Shown here in pieces: positions 33,201 to 46,160 of a stretch of DNA of 64,000 bases (the stretch's first letter is position 1; each line of letters begins with the position of its first letter). Source of the DNA: Phoronis australis (lineage: Eukaryota; Phoronida; Phoronidae); the NCBI GenBank assembly GCA_002633005.1, contig NMRA01000004.1, forward strand, positions 2,275,935 to 2,339,934. The letters run 5' to 3'. A program made the position numbers and the translations under genes. A model generated the notes under the pieces. It was not told the origin of the DNA, made no database searches, and saw nothing but the letters and a program-made list of their open reading frames with translations.

Positions 33201-34875
33201 GCTTTTGACCTATTTCTGATGACCCAGCTTTTTCATGAGCGACGTTTTGATTGAATGTTTGTGGGAGCCCAAGTGAACAAATCCAAAGACGGCTCTTGGC
33301 TCTACAGTTCATTACATGACCACATTCACAAACGTATCCTAGGTTCGAGCCGCAACTTATGAAAATAACATGATATTAAATCATCTAACTTCCACTTTTC
33401 AGTCCATTGATTTTTTAAAATCTTAAGCATGCTTTTCACCGCTCCTTATCTGACAATGTTAAATTCTTCTAATGGGGTTAAAAATATCACCGCGTTCATC
33501 CGAACTTGATTTGTTGCCGAATGAGCCGTAAACACAAGTCACAGGCAACATATGCACTTTTACGATTGGAAAACCCCAGTAAACTCTCAATCGTGTGTCG
33601 CTGACGATCGAGATGCTGTTGCACATTGCAAGTAATCCCTTTTACCACAAACATTATTGCGAGCCTGATTTCATTGAAGTAAAAGGCTTAACTCGCTTTG
33701 TGTTTTTAGTTAGCTAAACAGGACGAAATTATACTTTCAGAAGAATACTAGCCTAATCAACTGAAAGGGAAATGCAACGTACCCAGCAGATCGAAGGGAT
33801 GTTCGCAAAACGCCACCATGATCTTGTGCTATACTGGCGTGTTCTCTTCAAATTGCCAAGACACCAACAATATTTAATGCAACCTTGATACACGTCGTTG
33901 AATTTCTCTCACGTTACCATGACGACGTCAAGTGGTGCTTTTATGCATAAAATGTGCGAATGTGGTGATCACACGGGATGTACGCACTTGAATGTAATGA
34001 AGTGCAAAATAACCTATTGCTTGAGAGCCAGTCCTTCGATGATGTCTAATTTCACAATTACTTGATTGCATAGGGACTTGATATCGATATCCGTAGGAGT
34101 TCGCATGGTAACAGCTCTTAGATAATTACAGCTTTTTAGTCCACACTTGGTGATCTAGTATGGTTTTACTGCTTTTGTACAAGTACATGTACATGTACCT
34201 GCGGATGTATTTGAACTACACCTGAACATGCAATATCAAAGGTTCTTCAATCAGTGAAGACGGGAGGATAACACATTTGAAGCAATGCACGTGAAAGTAA
34301 TTGCGGGCGTGATTACTGCACGCATCGTGTAACATCTTACTTCAGACCACGTTATTGACCATTGTTTCTCCAAACCTACATGTGTTTTTAGCTCTGCACT
34401 GATAATCCAATAACAGTTAACGTCATTATGAATGACCAGACCTATACATACATGTGCATTTATAACCATTTTGTTGCACAGATTGGAATATTTACATTTC
34501 GTCTGAATCCATGTTTGCGTTCAATCAGACGTCTTTTTGATTGACTTAATCAATTTAGGGTGTCATGGTTGCAAATTAAATTTCTGAAAATGAACGAGTG
34601 TGTTGTCTTTTGAAGCAAACGCACTGAGTGTTGACAGTGCCTAAGAATTGTGGTTCTTGAAGATCCTTACGACTGCGTTACCATTAAGAAACTTGGCCGT
34701 TCAGCGACATCTTCATAGTAAGACAATGCTTCTCTACATCAGCCGGTGTCACCGTACACCATTGATGTCATAAAATGATACAGCGTCTACATAATCAGCC
34801 TGACAAGGCCAATACAACCGTTTATTAACCCATTTTGTTAATCAACGCGTGTTGATTGACGTTTTGGAGGGAATC

Positions 34876-34955
34876 GGAGGCTGGATTCAAACACGCGTCA
34901 TTCAAGTTTCGTACATCGACAGCCGTTACCTTTACCACTGAGCTATTCATCAGGT
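34876..34955 (-). repeat. Divergent tRNA-like SINE head
   Basis: On the minus strand: AATAGCTCAGTGGTAAAGG (A box) and GTTTGAATCCAGCCTCC (B box) at tRNA spacing. The two SINE copies at 27.6-28.0 kb share the A-box consensus but not the tail, so this may be another SINE family or a tRNA pseudogene. Confidence 0.5.
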
Positions 34956-35679
34956 GACATCATCTTAAATGAAAATTGAATACTAAAATGAGGACGTGCA
35001 ATAATCGCATGTTCAAGAAACCGCATTAATTTCGCTGTGAAAAATAAGACGTGTAATTTCAATAAAACGACACCTTTAATTCAATAAATTTATCTGTCAT
35101 TTTCTCTCAATTATAAATCCTCGATGCCCTGTTTAATTGTGGATAACATGTCGTCGGGAATCTGACTTGGAGATTATGTTCATTAACCACAGGTGACCAA
35201 CTTTAGCAGACGATATTTTCACGGTGGGAGCTAACCATGATAAGATAAGTAGTAAGCTAGTCTATTGTTTAAAACTTTTGTAGATTACATTTATTTTTAT
35301 TGTTTTTTAATTTTCAATTCGATTTGAGTAAAACATTGACTCGGCGTGTCTTAAAAGGTCACGACCCACGGCCCCGGGCCTCTGACGACAGAATGCAGTT
35401 CCAAGGGGAGTCGAGAAAACAGCTCGATTCATTGCAATGGTTATCGTTCAGTATGTGGTTTAAATAAATAACGCTCTGAGGACGATAATTCTCCAAAATC
35501 CACGATGGCTCAGATAAGGCAAGGTTTTTCATCACACCGCAGTTTGAGCCTACCAACCACGCGACGTTTTACACGCCTTTTTGGGACCATGAGCGATACT
35601 GTAGACAAAAAACGCCGATTCTTTCAGAAGCCATTGTGGTTGGGTAAACCGGCGGGACTTCTGATACATACGCGCTCCC

Positions 35680-35830
35680 AGGAGGAGAGCTCGTTCGAAG
35701 TGGACAAAAAGGTCCGCCTCAAACAAACAGAACACCCGAAAATTTAGAAAAAACAAGTCAAAAGTCCACAAAAAGGCAAGAACTAACAACATTCGACGAA
35801 TGCACAATTCATAGCTCGAAATCCTCATGC
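35680..35830. repeat. Dispersed repeat copy (pair with 18.54-18.70 kb)
   Basis: GAGCTCGTTCGAAGTGG, then ACAAAAAGGTCCGCCTCAAA, AACAGAA and AAAAGTCC parallel the intronic copy near 18,600. The match is interrupted by indels. Confidence 0.6.
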
Positions 35831-36049
35831 CAGCGTTTCAGCATTGATGTTTCTAGATTTTATTCCAGGCACTGGAAATCAAATTTCAATCTCAAATGCT
35901 AAATGTGACATTAACTGAATAGTTTAAATCTTACACCAGAAACGGATATTCGATAATATTAGTAATCGACAAAAGGACACGCCAGTTTTACAAGAATTCA
36001 CAACTTACATGATCTGCATATACTTGAAAGCTCCAAGAATTACACTTAC

Positions 36050-36202
36050 AAGCAATCCCGTGCGCTCCTTTGGAAATGTTTCCCACTGGCGCGGAAGCCT
36101 CTTACGACAGCGGTCACTCATTGGAAAACCATGTTCAGAAAACACAGACACAAGCCTTTGACGTACATGTAAAGCATTCGGTAAGTCCGAAGCCGAAGAC
36201 AT
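36050..36202 (-). CDS. Candidate first coding exon of an unrecognised gene
   Basis: An ATG-initiated 153-nt segment on the minus strand (51 codons, phase 0) ends exactly at a consensus donor CTT|GTAAGT. It encodes MSSASDLPNALHVRQRL then VFSEHGFPMSDRCRKRLPRQ and WETFPKERTGLL. This is a compositionally normal, protein-like start with no signal peptide. An X-box-like GTTACCATAGAGAC lies about 215 bp upstream at 36,418-36,431. I found no downstream exon and recognise no family. Confidence 0.35.
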
Positions 36203-39200
36203 TGATGTCGAGGTAAATTTTGAAGGTCATTACAGCCATTTTACAGTAGCTTCCGTAGGTTATAGATCAATACCTACGTGCCTTAAATAGTCACTTCAGT
36301 TCTCCAGAGTAATCTGGCTATTCAAGTAAAATTCGAGCGCAAAACTAAGCTGGTCTCATAACCACCTTCATTATATAAATTAAAAATATCGAATGACGGT
36401 GACGTAGTATCACTACAGTTACCATAGAGACGGATTAAAGATTTCTTCATCTTACTTGTGGTAAAGATGTTATGCGGAACATGGCGGACAGTTTACTCGA
36501 AGTTTTAAATATAACTTAATTTAATTTATGAACCTCATTTTATAAATTGAAGGGATGCAGTAGATTGCGTACGTTTTGATGGTTCGTTTATATAACAAAA
36601 TCAAATGAACATGAGACAGAATTTTCTTTGAATGAGTAGAAACTACAGGTACATGTATGTGCGAGATGAGATATATTATATTGGAGTCAAATCTATTGAC
36701 TAACGTTGAATGCCCATCACCTACTGCAGTTGATATTGTTTGCATCTTAAATTGTTAGTTGGAATTTTGTATTTGTTCTGAGACCGGTCTGTCGTGGAGG
36801 TGTAATTTTGGGAGAGAAATACCCAAAATAGATTTTTGATCGTTTTTTGCATCTCAGTGTCTTTCCGTTATCTGCAAGACTTAGTTTTTCAGTTGACTTG
36901 AGACAGAGTGGTAACGAGGTCTCTTGATGAACAAATTGGTGATTTCGACAAGAAAAAACAATTATTCTGTAGAGGCCCAGTAGGCTCAGGTACATGTACA
37001 AAGTTGTACGTGATAAAGTTTAGTTTGAAGCCAAGAACTTGCCACCGGTAGGACTTGTCACAGGTAGGGCTTACTTCATTACAGACGTTACCAGGCGAGA
37101 TAGATTCTTCTGCCGCGCGGCTACCAGCACGTTTCGTAGATCAAATATCTGGCAAGAAAGGCTATATCACCCAAGTCTTTGCAAGATATCACCAGGCAAA
37201 ACCAGCCAATCACGAGATCTCACTGGCTTTCTGACTTGCAAGTGTCTTGTATCTTCGGAACACGCTCCAGGTACATTTACATGTACCGGGTTACGGTTCT
37301 CCGGAAATTTTTGGTGAGAAAGCTATCAATGCTAATACACGAAGAAACAAGCGGAATCGACAGTCCTGTGTAAGGGCTATTAAACCACAATGAATTATTC
37401 AAGCTTCGTGACATACACTGTAAAGCTGTATTTAATGCCCTACTAATCGGCGAGTCCTCTCTGGGGCTCGGCCAATGTCCTGCGATGGCTTATGTGCCGC
37501 CTGAAAACTGCCCAGAGGTTTCCTATCTAGAAATGAGCGTTTTACCCTTATACACAGAAACAATCAGAGGTCAGCATGAAGTACATGTATTTCATGTGTT
37601 GGCGGGTCATAACAAGATCGCGACTGCTGAACGTGTTCGAGCACTGCCACGGTTTACGTTGGGGGTATTTTGAATACACGAGACTGCTCTGATGAGCCGC
37701 TGTAGTGTTTGCAAATAGGTACGTGGAACGTAAACTGTTTACTCGATCGGAGATTCGTAAAAAAACTATTATAAATGCGCGATTTAAACAATCATAGTTG
37801 CTGAAATTGTAGTCACCGTCGGAACGGGATTTTCATTTAGAACCTTAATGAAACTTCGACGTTTCGGAATTTGAATGAATCCAACTGTGGTTTAAAACGC
37901 ATTTAATTACCCGATCTCACTTTTCAGCTGAGGAGGGATGTGCAGATTTGCAGTGTGTATACAGACTGCGGTCTAATTTGCCCGACCCCTTCACAATACT
38001 GGAAAAATTCCGAATATGAAACTTCTACGTTACACCGTATTTGTACGAGATTGCATTAAAGGCAATTCTATACTTAGGTCAACCAAAAATCAAATACTTC
38101 ACAATACAACAATTAACGTTAGCGGCAATGAATGCATTTAATACATTTGGTGTGTAGCGTCAGGCGTAATTAAAAACGTTAGCTGACGAATAGTTGTAAA
38201 GAAACAACTAAAGGTTCTACTCCAAGCATGAGGAAAAATGTTTTTTTAGAGATGCGCCGCGCATGGCGTAAGAGAACAACACTTGTGCAGTACCTGTTTT
38301 AGCTGAAGACTCCCTGTGCGTGTATACATTCATACATGTATCCACCGAATGCATTTATGTGAGAATGTTTTGAATAAAAGCGAATCAGGAACTACGCTAC
38401 TGGCGAAAACGCCAATAAGATTCAGGGAATAGACACGGTTGTGCAAGTGCCTTCCTCAAGTCACCTACGCGTTGTCATGGCAATGCTTTGCATGTCCAAA
38501 ATAAACATGCTTATACTTTTAAACGGAAGCTCGGCTCATATCGGCAACAATTGGAAAACATTAAAAATACACCCACCTTAAAGTAAGTCGAGGTCAAATG
38601 TCGTACTTTTCGAATTCCATATGCGCGAAAAAGCTTGTCGCTACATGTAAATCACCACCACCGACAAGATTAAAACATATGGCTCGTGCACCAAAAACAT
38701 TTCATAATGCAAGAAATTCAGTGACTTTTAAGTACGACAAGGTTTACTGGCAATGTCAGCAACACAATTTGCTCTCACGTGCATTATGTTTCTGTATCTC
38801 TGTCCTCCGAGACCCTTATGGTTATAATACGTTTACAAAACGCTATAATTACACCGTGCCGAGGGTAACACTTGACATCATATTTCATAACATAGAACAG
38901 TCGTTGTAATCAATTTCAGTTTAGCTAACTGTGCGTGATGAATTTTCGGATCAATGGTCGCGCTGCAAGTCACAATGAAGTGCGCATGCTCACCGACGAC
39001 GAAAGTATTTGTTCCTGCTTCGATATCCCCACGGACTACACATAGCTAAAGGCTATAAACATAGGTAAGTTAGTTAAACGCTGCTTTTAACCAATGCAAG
39101 AGATAATGAGGAACATTCTGACGACACGTCACACAAACTGGATATAATACTCAAACAGACTCACTTTTTTGTACACCCCACCGTGCAGTGGTGTACACAC

Positions 39201-39398
39201 AAAGCATATTATCACAATACACCCTGTTCTACGCCAATTTAGATCATGGCTTCCTCAGAACTTGGAAATAGCCAGGCACATGTGTCTACAGATACACTTG
39301 TATATCTAACTCTGAGTCTACAATTTATTACAGAGACAAGCGTGGGCGCCAATTTGAGTAAGCCAAGGATGCAAGCACTAAAGTATCAAGTAGGCAGA
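36203..39398. other. Region without supportable genes
   Basis: Short open frames only, none with recognisable motifs or good splice partners. An imperfect hairpin (TGTACACC...GGTGTACA) lies near 39,171-39,197. Confidence 0.5.
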
Positions 39399-39730
39399 NN
39401 NNNNNNNNNNNNNNNNNNNNNNNNNNNNNNNNNNNNNNNNNNNNNNNNNNNNNNNNNNNNNNNNNNNNNNNNNNNNNNNNNNNNNNNNNNNNNNNNNNNN
39501 NNNNNNNNNNNNNNNNNNNNNNNNNNNNNNNNNNNNNNNNNNNNNNNNNNNNNNNNNNNNNNNNNNNNNNNNNNNNNNNNNNNNNNNNNNNNNNNNNNNN
39601 NNNNNNNNNNNNNNNNNNNNNNNNNNNNNNNNNNNNNNNNNNNNNNNNNNNNNNNNNNNNNNNNNNNNNNNNNNNNNNNNNNNNNNNNNNNNNNNNNNNN
39701 NNNNNNNNNNNNNNNNNNNNNNNNNNNNNN
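39399..39730. other. Assembly gap (332 N)
   Basis: A run of N that abuts a (CA)n tract. The gap probably reflects unresolved simple repeat. Confidence 0.99.

Positions 39731-39789
<59 letters not shown>
39731..39789. repeat. (AC)n microsatellite
   Basis: About 29 uninterrupted AC units immediately following the gap. The true tract is probably longer. Confidence 0.99.
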
Positions 39790-39790
<1 letters not shown>

Positions 39791-40689
39791 TTCTTGTGAA
39801 AACAACACTCATAGCCTACATATCGGAAAGTCCCTCACGTTTTTTAAAAGGAAAGCATTATGTCATGACTCTTTAACTACGCGGGCACTGCCACTATTAT
39901 CTGCTTCAGAGTCATTAACTGAAATGGAATATTGATATCTGTTGTCATTTATGATTTCTATCTTTCGTCACTGACATTTTTGAAGATGGTGTAAACTACC
40001 ACACCATCACAAAAGATTGAAAAGTAAACAATAAATTGCCATTATTTTTACAACTTTTTTTCTTAAAGCAGATCCTCTTATAAACAAGAACAGTCATCCA
40101 TCAGTTTTACAGTTAACTACATACTGAATTTCAAAAATTAATTATGCAAAAATTCTCTAGTTTGGGACAGTGAATAATTTTTTTGATCGAAGTCGGAGCT
40201 TGTCCCAATTTTTTATAAATTCACACAATTGTCTGTTAGAAATTCAAGGAGAATGGTAGGAATTTATTAAATGTTTGTCATGAGAGTCACTTTTTATGAA
40301 CTTACAGGAGTATTCTTGCAACCTGCTATGCTGCAACATAGCGTTAGGAATTTGAAAAGTACGAAAATATACAAATCACTCACGCCTCAAATTTCAGGAT
40401 GAAAAAATTTAGGACGCTGTCTCAATCTGGAGAATTTTTAATGTAATGTATCACCGATCTAATTGCTATCATCAACTATGTCACCTTTGCTAAAAATATG
40501 TGTTAGAAACAATTATAAGCTATAAATATGATCAATCTGAAATATGTTCAAACATACACCATTGCCAGCATGATGAGGATTTTTGGCAAACATCTACATG
40601 TTTCCTATACATTATGGCTACAGTGAAGTCATTCTTAGTCACAGCAATATGAAGTGAATGACACACAGAAGTGGTAGCCCATAAGGACG

Positions 40690-41283
40690 ATTTTCAACTT
40701 CTTTCACAATTTTCCAAAGCTTGTCTTCCAGGTCCCTCATGGGAAGTCTAAGCACACTTTTTCTGAAGTTTTGCAAAGATCATCCAAAGATGTATTGATT
40801 TTAAACAACAGTTTCCGATCAAGTTGCTCAGTTGAGTCTTTAGACACGGTTGACAGGACAGGGTTGGATTGTTGATAATCTTCAGACACTGAATACCCAT
40901 GGTCAACTAACACGGACTCAAAATTTAACAATCTCTTTGCTCCTATTGGCTTCTTCGAAACAGATGGCGAATCAATTAGTACATATGTACATGTTTCTGT
41001 CGATCTTCAGACTGAGCAATGAGAATGCTGAAATCCATTCTTGCTGATTTCTGCAGCTGTGTGAGTTTTGAACAAAACGGAACGCATGTGCTGCAGATAA
41101 ACAAAGGCCTAGTGTCCAGCAAATAATTGTTAAATTGAATGTAAATGAGTTAAAAAAAATTCAAGTACCTCTGCTTTAACATTTTTTAACTTTGTATGCG
41201 TGAGAGTCAGAGAATAACAGTTTGTCACATAATATGCATGTCTTTGACTTTGCCTTTTGCAGTGGAGTATTACAGTTCACCAT
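40690..41283 (-). pseudogene. Decayed or mis-assembled gene with paired-cysteine (zinc-binding-like) N-terminus
   Basis: Three protein-like segments line up on the minus strand. Segment 1 (41283 to about 41175), after TTTAATTTCAG, begins MVNCNTPLQKAKSKTCILCD and continues KLLFSDSHAYK before a stop. Segment 2 (about 41100-40985) reads PLFICSTCVPFCSKLTQLQK then SARMDFSILIAQSEDRQ. Segment 3 (about 40973-40737), in a different frame, reads DSPSVSKKPIGAKRLLNFES and continues to KTSEKVCLDF. A further frame change gives PMRDLEDKLWKIVKEVENRP. C-x2-C in segment 1 and C-x2-C in segment 2 could form a ZAD-like treble-clef zinc site. The frame breaks suggest a pseudogene, a transposon-derived protein or assembly errors; a short undetected intron could explain one break. 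Confidence 0.4.
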
Positions 41284-41571
41284 CTGAAATTAAATATACG
41301 TAAACACCAAAGGCTCTCAATTTTTACTAGCATGACTGATGTGCCTCCTAGAATTATCTGTGTTCAAGTGAGTTGACTTACGGCTGTAAAATTTTAATCA
41401 AGCTGATCAATTTTAGTACTGCAGTTGGGAAATATATTTAATCAAAATTTTGCAGAAATTCCATAGTTACAGAATTACAAAATATGACTCTGCTCGGATA
41501 TAATGGTCCCTGATATGGATAACAAGTTTCATCCACTGATAGTAACATACGCCTTAAAATTTAAGGCGATT

Positions 41572-41803
41572 TATGCCTCACACTCGCGGGCGCGGTGAAA
41601 ATAGGTGGGCGCGCAGTGTAAAACTGGCCAGTTGACAATTTGGGCAACTGAACCAAGGACTGATTGAAGAAAAAATTACATTACAGGAGTATTTGTTTGA
41701 TTTGGAAGAAATTAAAGACATCAATGGGTACCTAAGGTGTCCCTCTATGAGCAAGAGGTACTTAAACCACATGACTTTCATGTTTTAATTAGTGTGAGGC
41801 ATA
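41572..41803. mobile_element. Candidate MITE with 13-bp terminal inverted repeats
   Basis: TATGCCTCACACT at 41,572-41,584 is perfectly inverted as AGTGTGAGGCATA at 41,791-41,803, bounding 232 bp of noncoding DNA. I could not find a convincing target-site duplication. Confidence 0.45.
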
Positions 41804-44800
41804 CGTCACCAGAAATCTATCAGTGTATGAAACTCCCAGAGGAGCTTCACTGTCTCTACTGGGGCCAGCTAGAGACGGTGGTCACTATCTAATCCACTGA
41901 ATAACAGGAATGTTATTCAGTTGTTACATTCATCAACTTTTTGACCATGTCCTTGTCCTGTTATTTTTTCCCATTTTTTCCTGGTATAAAGTGACCAACA
42001 ACACGTGTATTCGCCTGGTCAAGTCTAGACATTTGCTGTTACTGGTTACTTAATTTAGAAAACTATAGCAGCGTCATGAACATTGATATTAAACAAAATT
42101 TAGTCATGTTGTTGATAACGTGTCATTGATACGAAGAAATGTATGGTCACGTGGCCCAGTTAATCACATATTTAAAAATTATGCAAACGTCAAATTCTTC
42201 CGGATTTTCAGTGGAAGAAAAAAAATATTTTTTGACTTGAAATCATCCTGCTTGGCGTTGTCCATAACGCCTTGTTTGAAGCAAATTGCATTGTCAATGG
42301 TACTGTAAGTCTAATGTACATGTATTAGGCTCTCAATGGCTCAATACAGTCTTCGATGTAGCTGGATGGAGATTCTGATAATTTCAAGAAAATCAGTAAT
42401 ATGTTCTAAAAAGTCAAAAACAGCAAAGGAAATCGAGATGGTGAACTAAAAATTGGGTGTGTATTGAGCAATGATGAATTTTATAAAGAGAGAGGTGTTC
42501 CTACTAGTACGTAGTTACCGGTAATTTCCGTAACTAAATCCATGGACGTGTATTAAAAAAATTTCAGGCGTTTTAGCAACACCAAATAATCGCTCGGGCA
42601 TTTTATGGGAAAAAAAGGGGGGGTGTCATGTAAACGGAAAATCAAAGTTTTGTGGACTTTGGCATATTTTACTTAAACCTGCGTTTTTAAATTTTATGTT
42701 AATAAATGCAGTGCCGACAACGTGTTCGTTTTCACAAATAATGAATGCTGCACAAAACTGAATTTGGGACAAAAATGATGCTGAAAAGGCATTTATGATT
42801 AAAATTTCAATATAAACGCCGCACTGTCTGGACACTTGACACCACAAGTTGAACGCCTGCGGGCATTTATTCGGTATAACTTTCCCAATAAACGCCCACG
42901 GGCGTTTCATCGGGTGGGTTAATTTGTGGAAAATCCCATTAACGCCTACATGCGATATGATTCAAAAAATCTTTGACAGACTTTATAAGAAATGGACTTT
43001 TTTGAAAGTTGGCAAGGTTATTTGAAAATGTTGGCATTTTTTGCAGAAAATCTAGTGTAGATGTTTAAAAAGTCTTGACAAAATTTAAAAAAGGTTGGCA
43101 TAATTTTCAAAATTAGTGGCAACTTTTTAATTTTTGATCTTGAAGAGGAAATAAAGTCTATGTTTCATGGCCCGTTGGAATCCCATAATTTGCACATGCT
43201 ATTCATTTGTTGCCAATGTTTCAATACATCAAGCTCTCATCCACTGAAAGACCACGGATACCATGCGGGCAGAGATTTATGTTATTTGTGATGAGCATTG
43301 TTATCTACTTTGAGTCCTATTGATATTGGCGTTGTTTTCCTAAGAAGTGGGAGGTATTAATAGCGTTTGGGCTAACATCACACGAGTGCTTTGACAGTGG
43401 TCGCCGCTACGTTGATTAGAAATTTTGAGTTCTATCCACGGAATTGCATTGCTGTTGGAAAAATGATCTGCGCATGCCAAAACTAAACACCTATCATTGC
43501 CACAAATTCTGTGTGTATCAGGTTTTGACATCCCCCAATAATTGTCCATTCACTTCAGCAAAGAAATATCACGTTGTGCACTGAGTTTCCCGAGTTCCAA
43601 GTTTGACGGATTGAAAAATATGATTTCACGTGCATCCTTTACCGGTTAGTGATAAATATATTTACCCTACCCTTCGATGGCGGACTTTATTAGCGATGGG
43701 TACCTTTTTGTCATTTCTCCTCATAATGATTCCTTTTGCGGTTACGTAAAATTAAATATTTGATTCTTTTTTAGGCTAGTTTCTTTGCAGAGTTCCCGCT
43801 TAAACGGAACTGGGACCTCAATGAAAGTGTAAAATGTAATATTTAGTCGTTTATTCTTGCTTTTTCGAAATCGCCTGCATCAGGCCCCTTGATGGCGAAA
43901 ACCCACTATCACCCGTATGCAAAAGCACATTGTTAGTATTTCGTCCGAAACTCAAGCAACTGTATGTTTTCGAGTGTGAATTGTCGACGCCATTTTAACT
44001 GGGTTACATTTTTGACTTTTTGTCACATACATTGTGCACACGTTCATACTACAAACTATGGCGTTCGTGCTTGATAAAAATATTTATACTTGGGATATCA
44101 TAATTACGTTCATTGCCCTCTCATTAAAACGTTGTGTTCGTCTCGAAATATATAGATGCATATAGCTCGCAACTGTCTTTCCATTAATGATATTATTTTC
44201 CGTAACTAGGAGTGTGGTCATTTACAACACTCTGCCATGCTCGTGGTCACGTGACAATGTGTATTTTGGCAAACACTTTTGGAATAGTCAGTGCCAGAGA
44301 AAAAGTCCTTTAATCACCATTTATCAAATTGTCTCATTTTAACATCTAAAACCGTGTCTGGAAGTTTCCATAACTAACGCCTATGTACATATACTGTATT
44401 TTACGGCAAACATGTGTGCAGAAAAATAAGAATTTCCCACTACAATACATGTACGATTCTTTATTTTGAATTGAACAAAAACAATAACAATAAGTTCTCA
44501 ATACAAAAATCTGAGACGAGGTTTTCACATTAAATCCCTTTGCTGTCAAAAAACCCAACACAATTAAATCGACGGACTCATTCATCGTATTCCGAATTTT
44601 GAAGTCGATCGTCACTCAAACAGAAATCGCTGAAAAAACTTGTGTGAACAGTCGGGTGCTCACAGTTATGTATTTGATATATGATCCAAACTACACTTTA
44701 CGGTCATCACAGTCGTTGTGTAATATGTTCGACGTTAGCCTTTTAGTTTATTTTTCAAAAACAAAGCTCAGTTTATCAAAACAGAGGAAGTAGTTAGCGT

Positions 44801-45598
44801 ATTTTACCGCAATGAGTAATCAACGTATTTTGATGCTTAAACTTGAAGCGCGTAATCCAATGAAGCTGATCACGTGATTCACTGTTCGCCCGTCTACATG
44901 CATGTTGATATAGCTCAGCAGGTCACCATTTAGAAATCACAGACGACGTCGTGCTTGTCACAAAAACCCTAAAAAAGCTGCCCAGAAATATTCGGCAAGA
45001 ACAATTATGGGGCAACATGTAAGAAATTGGCTAATACTTGCAACAATGTAATGAGGCTGTGTTAAACCCGGAGTTTTCTAACCCAGACGACTCAGAGTTT
45101 CAGTAGTAGGCAAACTTCAGAATTTAGCAGGAGTATGAGGGGATAAGTTACAAGAGATTCCGTGCCAAAGTTGACATGGAGATCTAGCTTTAATGAGGGA
45201 GAAGGAGAGCCCGTTGCCACGCCGCCTATTTCTTCAGAGAAATAATTGCCACACGTAATGTGGTAGTTCTACTTGACGTCTACATCAGTGTATGTTTTGC
45301 GCAATTTGTGTTGTTGCTATGCCGGCGACACTTTTGCTGTTTTCGATATCGGGTTTTAGCTGAAAAATGTTGATATTTCATCAATGACATCGTATTATTC
45401 GCTTCACAAGTAAGTACGAAAACAATTCTAGTAATCATATTTGTCTGTATTAATAACACGTCTTCATAATAGGTCTGCCAGTTATTCGGTATACAGGAAA
45501 CCAACTTCCTCAGGTCCCAATACAAAATGCTGCAGATTGAAACAAATTCTGTACAGAGGTGCTAACACGCCTTCTCACAGAGGAAGACAACAGTTTAC
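41804..45598. other. AT-rich region without supportable genes
   Basis: Mostly noncoding. Near 42,560-42,960 there are several AAACGCC/GGCGTTT words, including the inverted repeat AAACGCCC-AC-GGGCGTTT at about 42,892-42,909, which suggests an old degraded repeat. Nothing else stands out. Confidence 0.5.
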
Positions 45599-45743
45599 CA
45601 TGTCATTTTTAGTAAAAATACGGTTCGTTGATTATCCCAAACAAATGGTTCAGTTAATTACGGCTTTCCGTAATTTTATTAATTAGTCGTGCACTACTCC
45701 GGAAATGACGTTTAGGGGATTAAGAATTTCCCGTCATTTTGTT
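45599..45743 (+). repeat. Left terminal inverted repeat of the THAP element
   Basis: Pairs with 48,926-49,058 in reverse complement with a few indels. It contains an AATAAA on the minus strand (45,675-45,680), a possible polyadenylation signal for the element's gene. Confidence 0.75.
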
Positions 45744-46160
45744 TCTAGTGAGTTTACTGTGAGGATTTGTTCTACTGTTATCCTGATGCAGGGTTTCCTA
45801 AAATTGTCGTCACCACTTCCCATCGACGAGTGCTCTGCTACAAGTTGTTAAAGAACTCAATTACGTTGAATTTAGGAATCTTTCAATGTGTAATAGTAGC
45901 CTGAAAATGGCTCGAGTCGGCGACCCATATTACAGACACAGTGACGTCAATGACGGAGACATTGTTCAAAGCTGTGGAGAGATGAGGAATTTTTTCACGA
46001 ACAGTCAGTGAGTGGGCAGATGTTTGAGCCCGAGTATAGTGAGGCAGAATACGCATAGACAGCCGTTGAGAGGGATGAGGCAGAAACTGAGCACATACGT
46101 GATGGGGTGTCATGGTGCAAATACACTGTGTGCACTGTTATGCCGACCTCAATGGAATGC

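Larger units (their letters stand above)
28300..36049. other. Gene-poor AT-rich region
   Basis: No supportable gene. It contains a SINE head (34.9 kb), one inverted copy of a dispersed repeat (30.0-30.2 kb), an ACATGTACATGT palindrome (34,185-34,196) and an RFX-type X-box-like sequence GTTTCCCTAGCAAC at 32,514-32,527. A 152-codon open frame at 32,438-32,896 (plus) has no recognisable domain and is probably chance. Confidence 0.5.

Noticed and set aside
39246-39935. Long frames through the N run and the (AC)n tract
   Set aside because: They are artefacts of translating the assembly gap and the dinucleotide repeat.
45441-45686. 81-codon plus-strand frame at the left end of the THAP element
   Set aside because: It overlaps the terminal inverted repeat and lacks motifs.
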